This document shows positions 43,338-51,305 of a stretch of DNA of 64,000 bases, in pieces. The position numbers and the translations under genes were made by a program. A model generated the notes under the pieces. It did no database searches, was not told the DNA's origin, and saw nothing but the letters and a program-made list of their open reading frames with translations. How positions within the stretch are numbered: the first letter of the stretch is position 1; each line of letters opens with the position of its first letter. The stretch comes from Helicobacteraceae bacterium (lineage in GTDB: Bacteria > Campylobacterota > Campylobacteria > Campylobacterales > Sulfurimonadaceae). The DNA lies in the NCBI GenBank assembly GCA_027038835.1, contig JALWGC010000008.1, positions 62,001 through 126,000 of the forward strand, given 5' to 3'.

Positions 43338-43642
43338 AGTGGTCAGAGGAGGCTATTGAAGATATCGAATCAATCGCAACTTATATAGAAAAGGATTCTC
43401 TAATCTATGCAAAATCGGTTGTTTTAAAATTTTTTGAAAAAGCAGAGATGTTGCAGGAGTTTCCCGAATTAGGCAGAAAAGTCCCTGAGTTCAACGACCC
43501 AATGATTCGAGAAATATTTGTTTATAGCTACAGACTAATCTATAAAGTAAACGAAGAAGAAATTTTATTTGTAGCTGTAGTGCATGGTAAAAGACTTCTT
43601 GAAAATCATCAAAAGAGTATAACAAAACAGAGTAGCCAATAA
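43322..43642 (+). CDS. Cassette 7b: RelE/ParE family toxin
   Basis: 106 residues. Conserved features: LKWSEEAIEDIESIATYI, PELGRKVPEF, REIFVYSYRLIYKV and ILFVAVVHGKRLL, the ParE pattern. ParE toxins poison gyrase; RelE-type ones cleave ribosomal mRNA. The Tyr-Arg-Leu-Ile-Tyr segment fits ParE better. TA modules are common stabilisers of cassette arrays. The stop lies inside attC-like site 7. Confidence 0.88.
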   Translation: MAFTLKWSEEAIEDIESIATYIEKDSLIYAKSVVLKFFEKAEMLQEFPELGRKVPEFNDPMIREIFVYSYRLIYKVNEEEILFVAVVHGKRLLENHQKSITKQSSQ

Positions 43643-43684
43643 ATTACCTAGTGGCAATTTATTGGCTATCTTCAGTCGTAATAA
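43618..43684 (+). repeat. attC-like site 7
   Basis: 67 bp, left end TATAAC, perfect 13-bp stem 43633-43645/43656-43668. The right end GTAATAA deviates from GTTATAA by one base, so activity may be reduced. Confidence 0.7.
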
Positions 43685-43689
43685 AACAC

Positions 43690-43719
43690 TTGACAAAACT
43701 ATTTATATTACACTACAAT
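43690..43719 (+). promoter_or_regulatory. Promoter of the second TA cassette
   Basis: TTGACA (43690-43695), 18 bases, TACAAT (43714-43719). It starts six bases after the attC-like site and lies about 40 bases before the antitoxin ATG. Confidence 0.65.
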
Positions 43720-43760
43720 TGTATCTACAAAAAATAATCAAACAAAAACAAAGGTATATT

Positions 43761-43991
43761 ATGAAACAAGCAATCAACATTAGATTGGAAAAAGATATTT
43801 TAGAAACACTTGATGAATATGCAGCAGAATTAGATAAAACAAGAACAAGTCTGATCGAAAAAGCGATAGAACTTTATTTTGATAAACTTGATGAAATGGT
43901 TGCAGATAAGCGAATTGACAATATAAAATCGGGAAAAACAACCTTAGTTCCATTAGAAGAAGTATTCAAAAAAGCCGGCATAGATGTATAA
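43761..43991 (+). CDS. Cassette 8a: ribbon-helix-helix antitoxin
   Basis: 76 residues. The ribbon strand QAINIRLEKDILETLDEYA and following helices (DKTRTSLIEKAIELYFDKL) are the RHH/CopG DNA-binding pattern. The C-terminal tail VPLEEVFKKAGIDV probably wraps the toxin. The end overlaps the toxin start by eight bases. Confidence 0.88.
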   Translation: MKQAINIRLEKDILETLDEYAAELDKTRTSLIEKAIELYFDKLDEMVADKRIDNIKSGKTTLVPLEEVFKKAGIDV

Positions 43992-44235
43992 AATAGCATT
44001 TGATAAAGAGGCTGAAAAAGAGTTTTTAAAATTAGACTCTCAAGCACAAAAAATTGTATTTGCAAAAATTTTAGATTTACAAGAGGGTAAATTTTCAAAC
44101 GACAAGCCACTCAAAGGAAAACACAAAGGCAAATTTAGAAAAAGAGCTGGGAATTATCGGATAATTTATCTAAAAGAAAATGATTATTTGGTTGTCTCTA
44201 TCATTAGAATAGCGCACAAAAAGGAAGTATATTAG
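43984..44235 (+). CDS. Cassette 8b: RelE family toxin
   Basis: 83 residues. MYKIAFDKEAEKEFLKLD, DKPLKGKHKGKFRKRAGNYRIIYLKEN and VVSIIRIAHKKEVY match the RelE/StbE fold, including the Arg-Ala-Gly-Asn-Tyr-Arg-Ile-Ile-Tyr core and His-Lys-Lys-Glu-Val-Tyr end. Predicted ribosome-dependent mRNA endonuclease. Confidence 0.92.
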   Translation: MYKIAFDKEAEKEFLKLDSQAQKIVFAKILDLQEGKFSNDKPLKGKHKGKFRKRAGNYRIIYLKENDYLVVSIIRIAHKKEVY

Positions 44236-44239
44236 GTTT

Positions 44240-44437
44240 TATAACAGAAGCGTAGCGGACTTTAGAAAACAAGCGAAGCGCTCACGAAGTGATGTTTCCT
44301 TGAAAACAAGCGAAGCGCTCACGAAGTGATGTTTCTTTGAAAACAAGCGAAGCGCTCACGAAGTGATGTTTCCTTGAAAACAAGCGAAGCGCTCACGAAG
44401 TGATGTTTCCTTGAAACCATTGAAGAGAAATATTTGA
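44240..44437 (+). repeat. Disrupted attC-like site 8 with 4 x 37-bp tandem repeat
   Basis: TATAAC at 44240-44245 looks like an attC left end, but it is followed by four head-to-tail 37-bp units (44265-44301, 44302-44338, 44339-44375, 44376-44412) and then, at 44418-44437, 19 of the 20 bases found in the left arm of attC-like site 1. No right end or stem partner follows. Each unit contains TCACGAAGTGA, a small hairpin. Unit 2 differs by one base. Confidence 0.85.
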
Positions 44438-44487
44438 TTGTTTTAAACATGTAAAAAAGGTTATTCAATTATAAAAAGGGCAATGAT

Positions 44488-45228
44488 ATGAATCGGCATT
44501 ATTTAGTGCATTTACCACACTGCGGTACGGAGATTCCAAAGCGATTTTTGGATGATTATATAGTGCCTTTGGATGAATTAAAAGCAAATATCTACCAGTA
44601 CGCCGATTTGTACACAGATGAGTTGTTTGAAGATTTTTTCAGCTGCTTCGGTGGTGTGAAGAGTGGATATTCAAGGTTGTTTTTCGACCCTGAAAGATTT
44701 GGCGATGATGCTTTGGAAGCGATGCATCAAAATTTCAAACTTGGTTGGTTTTACGAAAATGCGATTTTGGAAAAAAAGCCTTTACGCAAGACACATAACA
44801 AAGCCGAAATACGATCCTATTTCGATGCTCACCACAACGAACTCAATGAAAAAACGGCGCAAAAGCTCTCTTTGCACGGTAAATGCACCATTATCGACTG
44901 CCATAGTTTTTCCAATGAAAGGTACTGGTTTCATGACCAAAATCTGGTCTTACCCGATATTTGCATAGGTTTTGAGGACAATCATGTAGATGAAGCACTT
45001 GTCGAAACGATAGAAGAAGAGTTCAAAGGGTACGACATCGGTATCAATGTGCCGTATGCAGGTTCATTGGTTCCGACGAATTATTGGGGAAAAAACTTCG
45101 ATGTAAAATCGGTGATGATAGAGATAAACAAAAAATTGTATCTCGAGCCTGACAATATGACAAAAAGTGAAAATTTCATTCATATAAAAAACAAACTGAA
45201 CAAAATTCTAAAAAAGATAATCAAATAG
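44488..45228 (+). CDS. N-formylglutamate amidohydrolase family protein
   Basis: 246 residues with the FGase fold signature: VHLPHCGTEIPKRF near the start, SRLFFDPERFGDD, IIDCHSFSN and VMIEINKKLYL. N-formylglutamate amidohydrolases release formate in histidine breakdown, but many relatives have other N-formyl or amide substrates. Base composition is nearer to the core genes, so it is probably outside the cassette array although it reads in the same direction. AAGGG upstream. Confidence 0.85.
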   Translation: MNRHYLVHLPHCGTEIPKRFLDDYIVPLDELKANIYQYADLYTDELFEDFFSCFGGVKSGYSRLFFDPERFGDDALEAMHQNFKLGWFYENAILEKKPLRKTHNKAEIRSYFDAHHNELNEKTAQKLSLHGKCTIIDCHSFSNERYWFHDQNLVLPDICIGFEDNHVDEALVETIEEEFKGYDIGINVPYAGSLVPTNYWGKNFDVKSVMIEINKKLYLEPDNMTKSENFIHIKNKLNKILKKIIK

Positions 45229-45244
45229 CGAAGCTTTTGGGCGA

Positions 45245-46510
45245 TCAAAATTGCGTGTGATATATGGCGTAACAAAACACGCTAAAAGCGACGCCTCCAA
45301 GAGTGTAGAGCAGTTTTTCACTTTTGAGTGCCGCGATGGAGAGGAGAGTGTATAGTGCGACAAACCAAGCTGGAAGCGAGACTTTTGCAACTGTTAGTGG
45401 AGTGTGGACGATCCACCAAAGAAGCGGCTCAAGAGCGTCGCCAAGCCCAATGATGTGAAGTGCGAGTGAGAGAGGGTAGAAGAGGCTAAAAAGGACGCTT
45501 AGCACTACCGAAAAAGGGTGCCAGAAAGAGAAGTTGTTGAAAATATAAAGTGTTACGGGTAGCATGGTGAGATATACCCAAATGGGAATCAGTAAAAACT
45601 GCTTCCACAGTGCCAAGTTTTTAAAATGGACTAAAAAGAGCAAAATGTAGTAAACACCGCTGACGGAGAGCCAAAAACCAAGAGAAAAAGCAAGTCGCGG
45701 AAAAAGTGCGAGGATGAGAACGACGGCTATAAGCAAAGTTTGCAAAGATATCACCTCTACCCCTCTGTCGTAAAGAAAAAAACCAACAGCGAGCATTCCG
45801 AAAGAGCGCACGAGCGATGGAGGAAAATCGAGAAAATCGAGATAGAAAAACAAAACGAATATCGTCGCTATGAAGGTGTCGCGTTTGATGTTTCGGTAGG
45901 GGAAGTAGCGGTTGTGAAACGGCTTGTAGAGCCAAAAAAGAAAAAAATACACGACAAAGCTCAAAATCCCCAAGTGCAGCCCGCTTATGGCGAAAAGATG
46001 GCTGATTCCAAGTGCCGAAAAGCGGTTGTAAAGCTCGTATGTAAGAGGCTTTGCAAGATAGAGCGCGGCATAAATGCGATAGATGTCGTTGTCTTTGTGA
46101 AGGGAGTGTAGGTATCTATCGAGTTCGTTTTTGAGCGAATGGGACTGCAAAGTTTTTACAAACCACCCTTTTGCATAAAACCCCTTGAGATAGGAAAAAA
46201 ACGTAAGACGGGAGGTGTGGATTTTTATAAGTACTTCTTTGTCTTTGACGCTGTGAAAGCGAGTCGATGCGGTTGTATAGAAAGTTGCACCGTGATTTGA
46301 GCGAAGTTTGATCACTTTGTAGCTTTTTTGCGAAGTGGTTTTGATGTATTCGTTAAGAACATGCGCTTGGATTACGGCGGTTTTACGGTTTTTTAGTTGT
46401 GTGTAGTGGTAAAATTCTATACTAAGCGAAACGGCAAGAAGCGCAAGAGCAAAAAGAAAAAAGTAAAGATAATCTTCCTTTTCGTCAAATAACTCTACAC
46501 GCTCTAACAT
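45245..46510 (-). CDS. comEC: ComEC/Rec2 family DNA-uptake channel
   Basis: 421 residues: two N-terminal helices, an OB-like periplasmic region, then the Competence domain of 8-9 helices with SHLFAISGLHLGIL and PPSLVRSFGMLAVG. There is no C-terminal metallo-beta-lactamase domain, as in other Campylobacterota. ComEC passes single-stranded DNA across the inner membrane. With the secretin operon (1-5.7 kb) and radA it completes much of a transformation pathway in one window. The start immediately follows the dnaB stop. Confidence 0.9.
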   Translation of the reverse strand: MLERVELFDEKEDYLYFFLFALALLAVSLSIEFYHYTQLKNRKTAVIQAHVLNEYIKTTSQKSYKVIKLRSNHGATFYTTASTRFHSVKDKEVLIKIHTSRLTFFSYLKGFYAKGWFVKTLQSHSLKNELDRYLHSLHKDNDIYRIYAALYLAKPLTYELYNRFSALGISHLFAISGLHLGILSFVVYFFLFWLYKPFHNRYFPYRNIKRDTFIATIFVLFFYLDFLDFPPSLVRSFGMLAVGFFLYDRGVEVISLQTLLIAVVLILALFPRLAFSLGFWLSVSGVYYILLFLVHFKNLALWKQFLLIPIWVYLTMLPVTLYIFNNFSFWHPFSVVLSVLFSLFYPLSLALHIIGLGDALEPLLWWIVHTPLTVAKVSLPAWFVALYTLLSIAALKSEKLLYTLGGVAFSVFCYAIYHTQF

Positions 46511-47962
46511 CTACAAGGTGGGCATGGAAATGTTGTTTTCACCTAAGTCTATATGTGCCGATTTTTGATCGACGTTTTCATACACCACTTCGATAGGCGG
46601 TGCACCTTTTGAGGCATCGACAAAGCGAGTGAGTTTCTTTTGGAAGATAAGCTTGACATGCCCCGTAGGTCCGTTTCGCTGTTTTCCTATGATGATTTCG
46701 GCTTCCTCTTCATCTTTTTCGACATAGGTCGGGATGAATTCCTTACCTTCGGCTTTAGCTTGTTTTTCGCGCTCTTTTTCCTCTTTGTAGAGGTACACGT
46801 CGTCACGGTACACAAACAGGATGATGTCGGCATCTTGTTCGATAGAACCCGATTCGCGGATATCGCTAAGCATAGGGCGTTTGTCGGCGCGCGATTCGAG
46901 TCCACGGTTGAGCTGCGAGAGTGCGACGACGGGGATGTTGAGCTCACGTGCCAAAATTTTCAATCCCCGTGAAATTTCGCTCACTTCCAAGTGTCTGTCT
47001 TTGGTGCCGCTTCCTTGCATGATTTGGAGGTAGTCGATAACGGCGAGTTCTATTTCGGGATGCTGGTTTTTGAGCTTACGAAGTTTACTACGTAGTTGGT
47101 TGATGTTGATGTTGGAGTTGTCGTCTATGAAAAGCTTCGCTTCGTTCATTTTCGCCATCGCGTCGTTTAGGCGGTTCCACTCCTCATCGCTCATATCACC
47201 TACACGCAGTTTTTGCAAAGGGATTGACGTTTGGATAGAAAGCAAACGCAGCATCAGTTGTTCCGCCGGCATTTCGAGCGAGAAAAACGCGACCCCTTTG
47301 CCTTGCTGGACAAGATTGCTGACGGTGTTGAGGACGAAGGAAGTTTTCCCCATCGCCGGACGTGCGGCGATGATGACCAAATCTCCCTTGCCGTAACCGG
47401 TAGTCATTTTGTTCAAATCGTAAAACCCGGTATCGACACCGACAAGTATAGAGTTGCCTCTGGCTTTCATCTCTTTGATATACTCGAGGGTGTCATGGGT
47501 AACGGTCGGAGAGTCCTTGAAATCGCTCGAGAGGTTTTGTTGCGTGATATCGTAGAGCTTTTTTTCCACGATTTCGATCACTTCGTCACTTGGGAGTTCC
47601 TCTTCGATAGTAACTTTTTTGATCTCGGTCGTAAGCGTAAGCAAATGGCGTTTCAGCGCTTTGTCTTTGAGCTCTTCGACGTATGCTTTGGTATTGGAAA
47701 TAGGGTTGGTCGCAAGTATCTCCAACAGTGCCTGCTCGTCGAACTTTTTTTTCTTCAAAAGCTCTTTTTTTATGAACTCTTCGTCTATCGGCTCGTCGTT
47801 TGCGTAGAGTCGGTTCATCGCTTCGAAGATATCTTGGTGAGCCGGAAGATAAAAGTCCTCTTTTTTGATGATGTTTCCAAGCTCGTCGAACTGCTGCGGG
47901 TCGAAAATGATGGAGCTTAAAATACTTCGTTCGATGGCGAGGTTGTAGAGGTTCTCAGTCAT
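46511..47962 (-). CDS. dnaB: Replicative DNA helicase DnaB
   Basis: Hexameric fork helicase. N-terminal DnaG-interacting domain, linker helix, RecA-like domain with Walker [11 protein letters not shown] and Walker [11 protein letters not shown], and the arginine finger region. ATG 47962 ([13 protein letters not shown]) has GAGG seven bases upstream and gives 483 residues; longer in-frame starts lie inside ispG. No intein. Overlaps ispG by eight bases. Confidence 0.96.
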   Translation of the reverse strand: MTENLYNLAIERSILSSIIFDPQQFDELGNIIKKEDFYLPAHQDIFEAMNRLYANDEPIDEEFIKKELLKKKKFDEQALLEILATNPISNTKAYVEELKDKALKRHLLTLTTEIKKVTIEEELPSDEVIEIVEKKLYDITQQNLSSDFKDSPTVTHDTLEYIKEMKARGNSILVGVDTGFYDLNKMTTGYGKGDLVIIAARPAMGKTSFVLNTVSNLVQQGKGVAFFSLEMPAEQLMLRLLSIQTSIPLQKLRVGDMSDEEWNRLNDAMAKMNEAKLFIDDNSNININQLRSKLRKLKNQHPEIELAVIDYLQIMQGSGTKDRHLEVSEISRGLKILARELNIPVVALSQLNRGLESRADKRPMLSDIRESGSIEQDADIILFVYRDDVYLYKEEKEREKQAKAEGKEFIPTYVEKDEEEAEIIIGKQRNGPTGHVKLIFQKKLTRFVDASKGAPPIEVVYENVDQKSAHIDLGENNISMPTL

Positions 47963-49022
47963 TTTGCACCTCATTTGCCATTTTTTCCACTTCGCTGACG
48001 AATCTATCGACGAGTTTGTCTTCATCGAGGTTGGCGACCACTTCCCCTTTGACCATCACAAGCCCTTTCCCTTTGCCGTACGCTATGGCGACATCGGCAT
48101 GTTTGGCTTCCCCTATGGCGTTGACCACACACCCCATGACACTGACATCAAGCGGGGCTTTTATGTGTTTGGTTCGTCGCTCTATTTCAGCTACCGCACT
48201 GACCAAGTCCGCTTCTATACGTCCACATGTCGGACATGAAATGATGTTAAGACCATCGTTTGCTACACCGCTGTCTTTAAGGATGGCTCTTGCTACTTTG
48301 ATCTCCTCTTCGAGTTCTCCGGTGATGCTAACGCGCATGGTGTCCCCTATGCCATCGAGCAAAAGCGCTCCAAGCCCTATGGCGCTTTTTATAGTCGCAT
48401 GATAAAGCGTCCCGGCTTCGGTAACACCAAGGTGAAACGGATAGTCGTTTTTTGGGCGTAACATTCTATAAGCATCGACGGTGCGTTTGACATCACTGGC
48501 TTTGAGAGAGATTTTTATATCTTCAAAGCCGAGGTCTTCTAAAAACTTGATGTTGTATTCGGCACTGGCAACCATCGCTTCTGCCGTTGCGCCGTATTTT
48601 TGGTCGAACTCTTTTTCCAAGCTACCGGCATTGACACCGATGCGTATGGGAAGGTTACGCTCTTTACATGCTTTGACCACCTCTTTGACTTTCCATTTTT
48701 CCCCGATATTTCCGGGGTTTATACGGATACAGTCCACACTTTGGGCGGCGATGAGGGCAAGCTTGTAGTTGAAGTGGATATCGGCTACAAGCGGGAGCGA
48801 TATACGGCTTTTTATCTCTTTCAATGCGTGTGCATCTTCCATGTCCGGTACGGCGACACGAACGATGTCGCATCCTGCAAAATGGAGTCTGTTTATCTGC
48901 TCTACCGTCGCTTCGACGTTTCTGGTATCGGAGTAGGTCATAGACTGTACGGAGATGGGTGCGTCCCCTCCCACAGCGACATCACCGACATAAATTTTTT
49001 TCGTTGGGTATCTTTTAATCAT
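47955..49022 (-). CDS. ispG: 4-hydroxy-3-methylbut-2-enyl diphosphate synthase IspG
   Basis: 4Fe-4S enzyme of the MEP isoprenoid pathway. TIM barrel with [15 protein letters not shown] and RINPGNIG; cluster Cys in SCPTCGR and [17 protein letters not shown]. 355 residues from ATG 49022. No Shine-Dalgarno precedes this ATG, and a -10 box ends six bases before it, suggesting a leaderless mRNA. Confidence 0.96.
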   Translation of the reverse strand: MIKRYPTKKIYVGDVAVGGDAPISVQSMTYSDTRNVEATVEQINRLHFAGCDIVRVAVPDMEDAHALKEIKSRISLPLVADIHFNYKLALIAAQSVDCIRINPGNIGEKWKVKEVVKACKERNLPIRIGVNAGSLEKEFDQKYGATAEAMVASAEYNIKFLEDLGFEDIKISLKASDVKRTVDAYRMLRPKNDYPFHLGVTEAGTLYHATIKSAIGLGALLLDGIGDTMRVSITGELEEEIKVARAILKDSGVANDGLNIISCPTCGRIEADLVSAVAEIERRTKHIKAPLDVSVMGCVVNAIGEAKHADVAIAYGKGKGLVMVKGEVVANLDEDKLVDRFVSEVEKMANEVQND

Positions 49023-49028
49023 GGCGAT

Positions 49029-49034
49029 ATTGTA
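49029..49034 (-). promoter_or_regulatory. -10 box with leaderless geometry, ispG
   Basis: Minus-strand TACAAT followed by six bases and then ATG. The expected transcription start would be the A of the start codon. Confidence 0.5.
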
Positions 49035-49084
49035 CTCTATGGAATATAAATTGCTGATAAATGAAAAAATCAAGAGGCAGTATT

Positions 49085-49342
49085 ATGGCGATTTACCAAA
49101 CAGACGGAAAGAAGATTCTCTATGCCGAGTACGATACGGTTGTCGAAGCGGGGGACGAGATAGACGGTATGCGAGTGCTTTCGGTCGATCGACGTGCGGC
49201 GGATGAGTGTGGAGTGTTTTTGCTCGAGCCAAACGGAATGGTTACGTGTTATGTGCTTGATGAAATATACATCGTAGGTAAGTCGGATAGTTTCGATACA
49301 CTCTTAGATGCCATCAATGCTTGGAACGATGGAGAGATTTAG
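49085..49342 (+). CDS. Conserved-looking small protein, unknown function
   Basis: 85 residues, acidic, beta-rich: MAIYQTDGKKILYAEYDTVVEAGDEIDG and a C-terminal helix. AGAGG seven bases before ATG 49085. Divergent from ispG and convergent with the DUF167 gene. No family recognised. Confidence 0.7.
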   Translation: MAIYQTDGKKILYAEYDTVVEAGDEIDGMRVLSVDRRAADECGVFLLEPNGMVTCYVLDEIYIVGKSDSFDTLLDAINAWNDGEI

Positions 49343-49635
49343 TTTTTAAATAGCTCCGGTAGTTTTTTAGGGTTATGGATGCGAAACTGTTTGCTTGTGG
49401 TCGTGAGTCCGAAAATAAGCTCTACATCGTTTTGGCGAACACCGAATTCTTTGGCAAGGAATTTGATGAGGTGTTTGGTCGCTTTACCTTTTTCAGCGGC
49501 TGCCGCGACGGAGATTTTAAGCTGATTGCCGTAGGGTTTTAGAAACTGTGTTTTTTTCGATGAAGGCGTGCCAAGGACATTGAACACGAGTGTGTTTTCA
49601 TCTTCCCACCAAAACCATTTGTTATCTTGGGACAA
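49339..49635 (-). CDS. DUF167/UPF0235 protein (YggU family)
   Basis: 98 residues. Family core NQLKISVAAAAEKGKATKHLIKFLAKEFGV and VELIFGLTTTSKQFRI. Widely conserved, function unknown. Its start overlaps the end of the lipoprotein gene behind it. Confidence 0.88.
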   Translation of the reverse strand: MSQDNKWFWWEDENTLVFNVLGTPSSKKTQFLKPYGNQLKISVAAAAEKGKATKHLIKFLAKEFGVRQNDVELIFGLTTTSKQFRIHNPKKLPELFKN

Positions 49636-50227
49636 CTCTTCCCCCTTTTTTCTTCACTATCGTATCTATGACGATACTAGCAGCAGACCAGTTCGAAAGC
49701 GGTAAAGTATCTGCGTTTTTGACAAGCAGCGGATGTTTTAGCGGTGGAATTGTTTTTGTTTTGTCGGGGTCAATGCGTCTTACAAGATTGTCGATTTGAT
49801 TTTTCGTTAGCGGATAGAGAAGTTCAAGTGTGCTTTTTACGTTGCGTATAGCTACGAGATAGTAGCTTTTGCCGTTTGTTTGCATGATGAAGAAGTAAAG
49901 GTTGCCAAGGCGTAGAACTTGTTTAGAGTATGATTTTTTGAAGATTTTATGAACAAGCATACTAACGGAGTAGTCGAACTCGTATCCGCTCCTTGCATAC
50001 GCATTTTCATAAATATAGAAATTTCCTCTTTTGTCTTGTTTTATCTCTATATCTATAGAAACGGGAGGGTAGAGTAGTTGTTTTCGTAAGACGGTTTCGA
50101 GCTCTTTGGTGATGACGATGTCGTTGTGCAAAAGTGTTATATGGGTCGGTGTCGAGGTTATTTTGGAGTTGAAACAACCTTGTAGAAACAGTGCAAAAAA
50201 TGTAAATGTAAATAAGAAGTTTTTCAT
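49622..50227 (-). CDS. Lipoprotein of unknown function
   Basis: 201 residues. Signal peptide with lipobox LFLQGC, then a periplasmic alpha/beta domain (ITLLHNDIVITKELETVLRKQLLYPPVSIDIEI). The C-terminal part ends in polar Lys/Arg-rich sequence. The ATG at 50227 has no ribosome site; TACAAT ends six bases upstream. Confidence 0.8.
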   Translation of the reverse strand: MKNFLFTFTFFALFLQGCFNSKITSTPTHITLLHNDIVITKELETVLRKQLLYPPVSIDIEIKQDKRGNFYIYENAYARSGYEFDYSVSMLVHKIFKKSYSKQVLRLGNLYFFIMQTNGKSYYLVAIRNVKSTLELLYPLTKNQIDNLVRRIDPDKTKTIPPLKHPLLVKNADTLPLSNWSAASIVIDTIVKKKGGRVVPR

Positions 50228-50233
50228 AAGGGG

Positions 50234-50239
50234 ATTGTA
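50234..50239 (-). promoter_or_regulatory. -10 box with leaderless geometry, lipoprotein gene
   Basis: Minus-strand TACAAT, then CCCCTT, then ATG. Same spacing as ispG. Confidence 0.5.
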
Positions 50240-50262
50240 ATAAAAAAAAGGAAACAAAGAAA

Positions 50263-50347
50263 TGGTGCGACCGGCGAGATTTGAACTCGCACACCTTGCG
50301 GCACTACCCCCTCAAGATAGCGTGTCTACCGATTCCACCACGGTCGC
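50263..50347 (-). tRNA. tRNA-Leu(GAG)
   Basis: Class II tRNA with acceptor stem GCGACCG/CGGTCGC, D arm, anticodon stem CTATC/GGTAG with loop TTGAGGG (anticodon GAG), a long variable arm, TPsiC loop GTTCAAATC, and an encoded CCA. Read on the minus strand, behind atpE and its terminator. Confidence 0.96.
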
Positions 50348-50363
50348 ATGATTAAAGAAAAAG

Positions 50364-50383
50364 TTTCGGGCAAAAGCCCGAAA
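50364..50383 (-). terminator. Rho-independent terminator after atpE
   Basis: Stem TTTCGGGC/GCCCGAAA with a four-base loop, followed on the minus strand by CTTTTTC. It separates atpE from tRNA-Leu. Confidence 0.75.
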
Positions 50384-50399
50384 GAGGGTTTGCTTGGGA

Positions 50400-50732
50400 T
50401 TAACCAAGGAATGGGTTCGCATAAAGCGCGATAAGTGCGATAACGAGTGCATAGATAACTTGTGCTTCGATCATCGCAAGAGCGATAAACATCGTAGTCA
50501 TAAGTTTTGCACCAAGACCCGGATTTCTTGCAGTACCGGCGATTGTCGCAGCAGCTGTACTACCCATACCGATAGCACCACCAAGAGCGGCAAGACCGAT
50601 TGCAAGACCGGCTGCTAGAACTGAAAAACCTGCGATTGACGCACCGTTGTCGCTAGCAAGAACAACAAGACCGCCGTCGCTTGCGAAAGCTGAAGCTACA
50701 AGTGCAGCCATAAGAAACAAAATCTTTTTCAT
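50400..50732 (-). CDS. atpE: ATP synthase F0 subunit c
   Basis: 110 residues with an N-terminal signal-like segment and two helices around a polar loop (GTARNPGL). The ion site is the Glu in MFIALAMIEAQVIYAL. The N-terminal helix is GLAIGLAALGGAIGMGS; the Gln/Ser/Thr ligand set of classical sodium rings is not obvious, so protons are likely. Monocistronic, away from the other atp genes, as in Campylobacter. GGAG seven bases upstream. Confidence 0.96.
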   Translation of the reverse strand: MKKILFLMAALVASAFASDGGLVVLASDNGASIAGFSVLAAGLAIGLAALGGAIGMGSTAAATIAGTARNPGLGAKLMTTMFIALAMIEAQVIYALVIALIALYANPFLG

Positions 50733-50834
50733 AGATATCTCCAAAGTTATAGAACTTCAAAATAGTTTCGGCTTGCGTATCCCTACTCCATATTTTGATG
50801 ACGGAAGTATATGCTAATAGAGCTAAAAAAAACT

Positions 50835-51167
50835 TTAAACTAGAGGAGAATTTTCAAATTTTTCAAAACAAAGCCGTTTGGCACTGTACCAAGTCGCTAT
50901 CTCTTCATCGCTATAGTTGTATTCGAGTTGCGCAAAGGGGATGGAGAGTGTACGCATCTTTGAGCGGACTATACCGGTTAAAAGATAAGATAAAGCAAGA
51001 GCGACAAGAGCGAAAAAAAAGTCGAACTCTATCCATACTACAAAAGCTATCAAAAAAGAAGCGTAACGTAACGCTAACGTCAAGAGTTTTGCCAAAAGCC
51101 GACAACGCTTTGTTCGTAACTTCGGTGTAGGGTGAATCTGTTCGAGATATGCTTCATTGTTGTTCAT
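50835..51167 (-). CDS. Small membrane protein, unknown function
   Basis: 110 residues, two adjacent hydrophobic helices at about 30-65 and a soluble C-terminus (LEYNYSDEEIATWYSAKRLC). No Shine-Dalgarno; an extended -10 ends six bases before the ATG. No family recognised. Confidence 0.65.
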   Translation of the reverse strand: MNNNEAYLEQIHPTPKLRTKRCRLLAKLLTLALRYASFLIAFVVWIEFDFFFALVALALSYLLTGIVRSKMRTLSIPFAQLEYNYSDEEIATWYSAKRLCFEKFENSPLV

Positions 51168-51173
51168 ACAATA

Positions 51174-51182
51174 ATAATAGCA
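51174..51182 (-). promoter_or_regulatory. Extended -10 with leaderless geometry, membrane protein gene
   Basis: Minus-strand TGC-TATTAT, then six bases, then ATG 51167. Third case of this spacing in the window. Confidence 0.45.
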
Positions 51183-51256
51183 TAGAAAAAGAAACCAAAT
51201 GTTTAGTCTATATAGCTAAACTTTATTGATTTTACTTTGTAATATTAAGTTTTTTT

Positions 51257-51264
51257 GGTATAAT
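51257..51264 (+). promoter_or_regulatory. Extended -10 box for htpG
   Basis: TGGTATAAT about 40 bases before the htpG ATG, preceded by a T-rich tract. A GTTTAG-N9-CTAAAC inverted repeat lies upstream at 51201-51221. Confidence 0.6.
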
Positions 51265-51305
51265 ACCTCTTCGAAAAAATAAATAACATTATTAAAGGAA
51301 GGCAC

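Larger units (their letters stand above)
39457..44440 (+). mobile_element. Integrase-less gene-cassette array (CALIN-like)
   Basis: AT-rich island in which every coding unit is on the plus strand and ends in an attC-like site: 40174-40241, 40772-40839, 41296-41415 (degenerate), 41837-41965, 42452-42582, 42974-43103, 43618-43684, and a disrupted one from 44240. Sites share ATAACAAAnCnTnGG-like left ends and CGTTAnnn right ends, the ends pair with each other, and the stems carry asymmetric bulges. Base composition drops sharply against both flanks. No tyrosine recombinase gene is present in the window. Confidence 0.85.

Noticed and set aside
44265-44412. CRISPR array from the 37-bp repeated unit
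   Set aside because: Units are directly head-to-tail with no spacers, and there are no cas genes.
50263-50347. tRNA-Leu as a genomic-island attachment site
   Set aside because: No integrase, no repeated tRNA 3' fragment and no composition change beside it.
51201-51221. Heat-shock operator (CIRCE) upstream of htpG
   Set aside because: Inverted repeat arms are only six bases and do not match the CIRCE consensus.
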